Shown: positions 23,150 to 23,810 of the stretch, piece after piece | Numbering within the stretch: position 1 is the first letter of the stretch | Layout of the letters: every line of letters starts with the position of its first letter | Source of the DNA: Pseudomonadota bacterium | GTDB lineage: Bacteria; Pseudomonadota; Gammaproteobacteria; Burkholderiales; Eutrophovitaceae | DNA: 23,810 nt | NCBI GenBank assembly: GCA_002704665.1 | Contig: PAHB01000099.1 | Span: 1 to 23,810, forward strand | Reading direction: 5' to 3' | Notes under the pieces: generated by a model | What the model was told of the DNA's origin: nothing | The model's database searches: none | What the model saw: the letters and a program-made list of their open reading frames with translations, nothing else | Program-made: the position numbers and the translations under genes

Positions 23150-23810
23150 TTACCGGAGTAGTGCCAATACTGCCTGTGGTTGCGCATTAGCTTGAGCTAA
23201 CATTGCGTTTCCAGCTTGTTGAATAATTTGTAACCTTGCTAATTCTGCTAAAGTCTCAGCGTAGTCTGTATCAAGGATTTTACTGCGAGTTGCGGTAAGC
23301 TCTTGGGACATCGATAGGGCATTATCGAGGGCGCCTTGAAGGCGGTTCATAAAAGCGCCGACCGTGGCACGTTTGGTATTCAAATCGTCAAACGCAAGAT
23401 CAATTTTATTGACTGCTATGGTAGCTTTATTTTGTCCAGTGATGATCATAGCATTAAGGTCGTTTAACGTTTCACCTGAGGCCAGTCCCATACTTCCGAG
23501 GGTAACACCAATGGTCATTCCGCTATCGGCACCAACCTGAATAAGAAATGTTCCTTTTGCCGTTGCTGTGGGGCCAGCGCCACTTAACACAGCCATGGTA
23601 TTCCATTTTGTATCTTTGACAATTCTGGTAACTTCAGCCTCCAACTGCTGATATTCAGTATCAGCTGCCGCGCGATCATTATCGGAATAAGTTTCCGATG
23701 ATGACTGAACAGCAAGTTGCCTCATACGCTGCATCAAGGATGAAACTTCTGACAGAGCGCCTTCTACTGTTTCGAGCATACTAATAGCGTCAGCTGTGTG
23801 CGCTGCTGCC
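23150..23810 (-). CDS. Flagellin, C-terminal 219 residues (5' end beyond window)
   Basis: Flagellin polymerises into the filament. The frame runs from the window edge (first full codon at 23809) to the stop at 23150. It contains the end of the N-terminal conserved domain (TADAISMLETVEGALSEVSS, MRQLAVQSSSETYSDNDRAA), a short variable middle (roughly from the VLSGAGPTATAKG stretch to the NKATIAV stretch), and the conserved C-terminal domain (LDNALSMSQELTATRSKILD, TDYAETLAELARLQIIQQAG, LAQANAQPQAVLALLR). About 70 N-terminal residues should be missing, so the full protein would be short, near 290 aa. The ATG at 23779 is internal, not the start. It converges on the fliD side of the cluster; its promoter is out of view. 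Confidence 0.95.
   Translation of the reverse strand, partial: AAAHTADAISMLETVEGALSEVSSLMQRMRQLAVQSSSETYSDNDRAAADTEYQQLEAEVTRIVKDTKWNTMAVLSGAGPTATAKGTFLIQVGADSGMTIGVTLGSMGLASGETLNDLNAMIITGQNKATIAVNKIDLAFDDLNTKRATVGAFMNRLQGALDNALSMSQELTATRSKILDTDYAETLAELARLQIIQQAGNAMLAQANAQPQAVLALLR

Overview
The window is about 23.8 kb of AT-leaning DNA (roughly 40% G+C by eye) from a polarly or laterally flagellated Gram-negative bacterium. Lipoprotein L-ring and signal-peptide P-ring genes show an outer membrane. The unbroken order flgBCDEFGHIJKL, a textbook sigma-54 promoter before flgB and the beta-oxidation-type neighbours fit a (probably marine) gammaproteobacterium best. That placement is an inference, because the window has no rRNA or tRNA. 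I see no insertion sequences, CRISPR arrays or RNA genes, and no gene-free stretch longer than about 245 bases.

Region 1 (1-7060) is housekeeping and fatty-acid metabolism. It holds the almost complete 3' part of radA (DNA repair), an AMP-forming acyl-CoA ligase, etfB-etfA (electron transfer flavoprotein), a large acyl-CoA dehydrogenase of the FadE5/DmdC-like type and a hotdog acyl-CoA thioesterase. The genes are packed or overlapping: the ligase activates an acid, the dehydrogenase oxidises the thioester, ETF takes the electrons and the thioesterase can release the acid. The substrate is not determined; a methylthio-propionyl (DMSP-type) substrate is possible.

Region 2 (7061-7305) is the flagellar control region. 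In order it has a perfect dyad CGGCAA-N4-TTGCCG, an IHF-like site, a long T-run and a consensus -24/-12 sigma-54 promoter. This is the layout of an enhancer-activated sigma-54 promoter.

Region 3 (7306-20844) is the rod/hook/junction operon flgB to flgL on the + strand with gaps of at most 60 bases. The hook protein FlgE (1084 aa) and hook-filament junction protein FlgK (1259 aa) are more than twice the enterobacterial length. FlgJ (169 aa) has no peptidoglycan-hydrolase domain.

Region 4 (20845-23810) holds a sigma-28-like promoter and a second copy of the CGGCAA-N4-TTGCCG dyad, then fliD (filament cap), a 71-aa exported or membrane peptide gene of unknown function, a strong terminator hairpin, and the 3' part of a flagellin gene on the - strand running toward the operon.

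The most notable signal is that FlgE, FlgK and FliD each carry the same roughly 100-residue module, related to the 'flagellin hook IN' repeat. In FliD one complete copy sits inside another copy. This looks like domain shuffling among axial proteins of one flagellum and accounts for part of their size.
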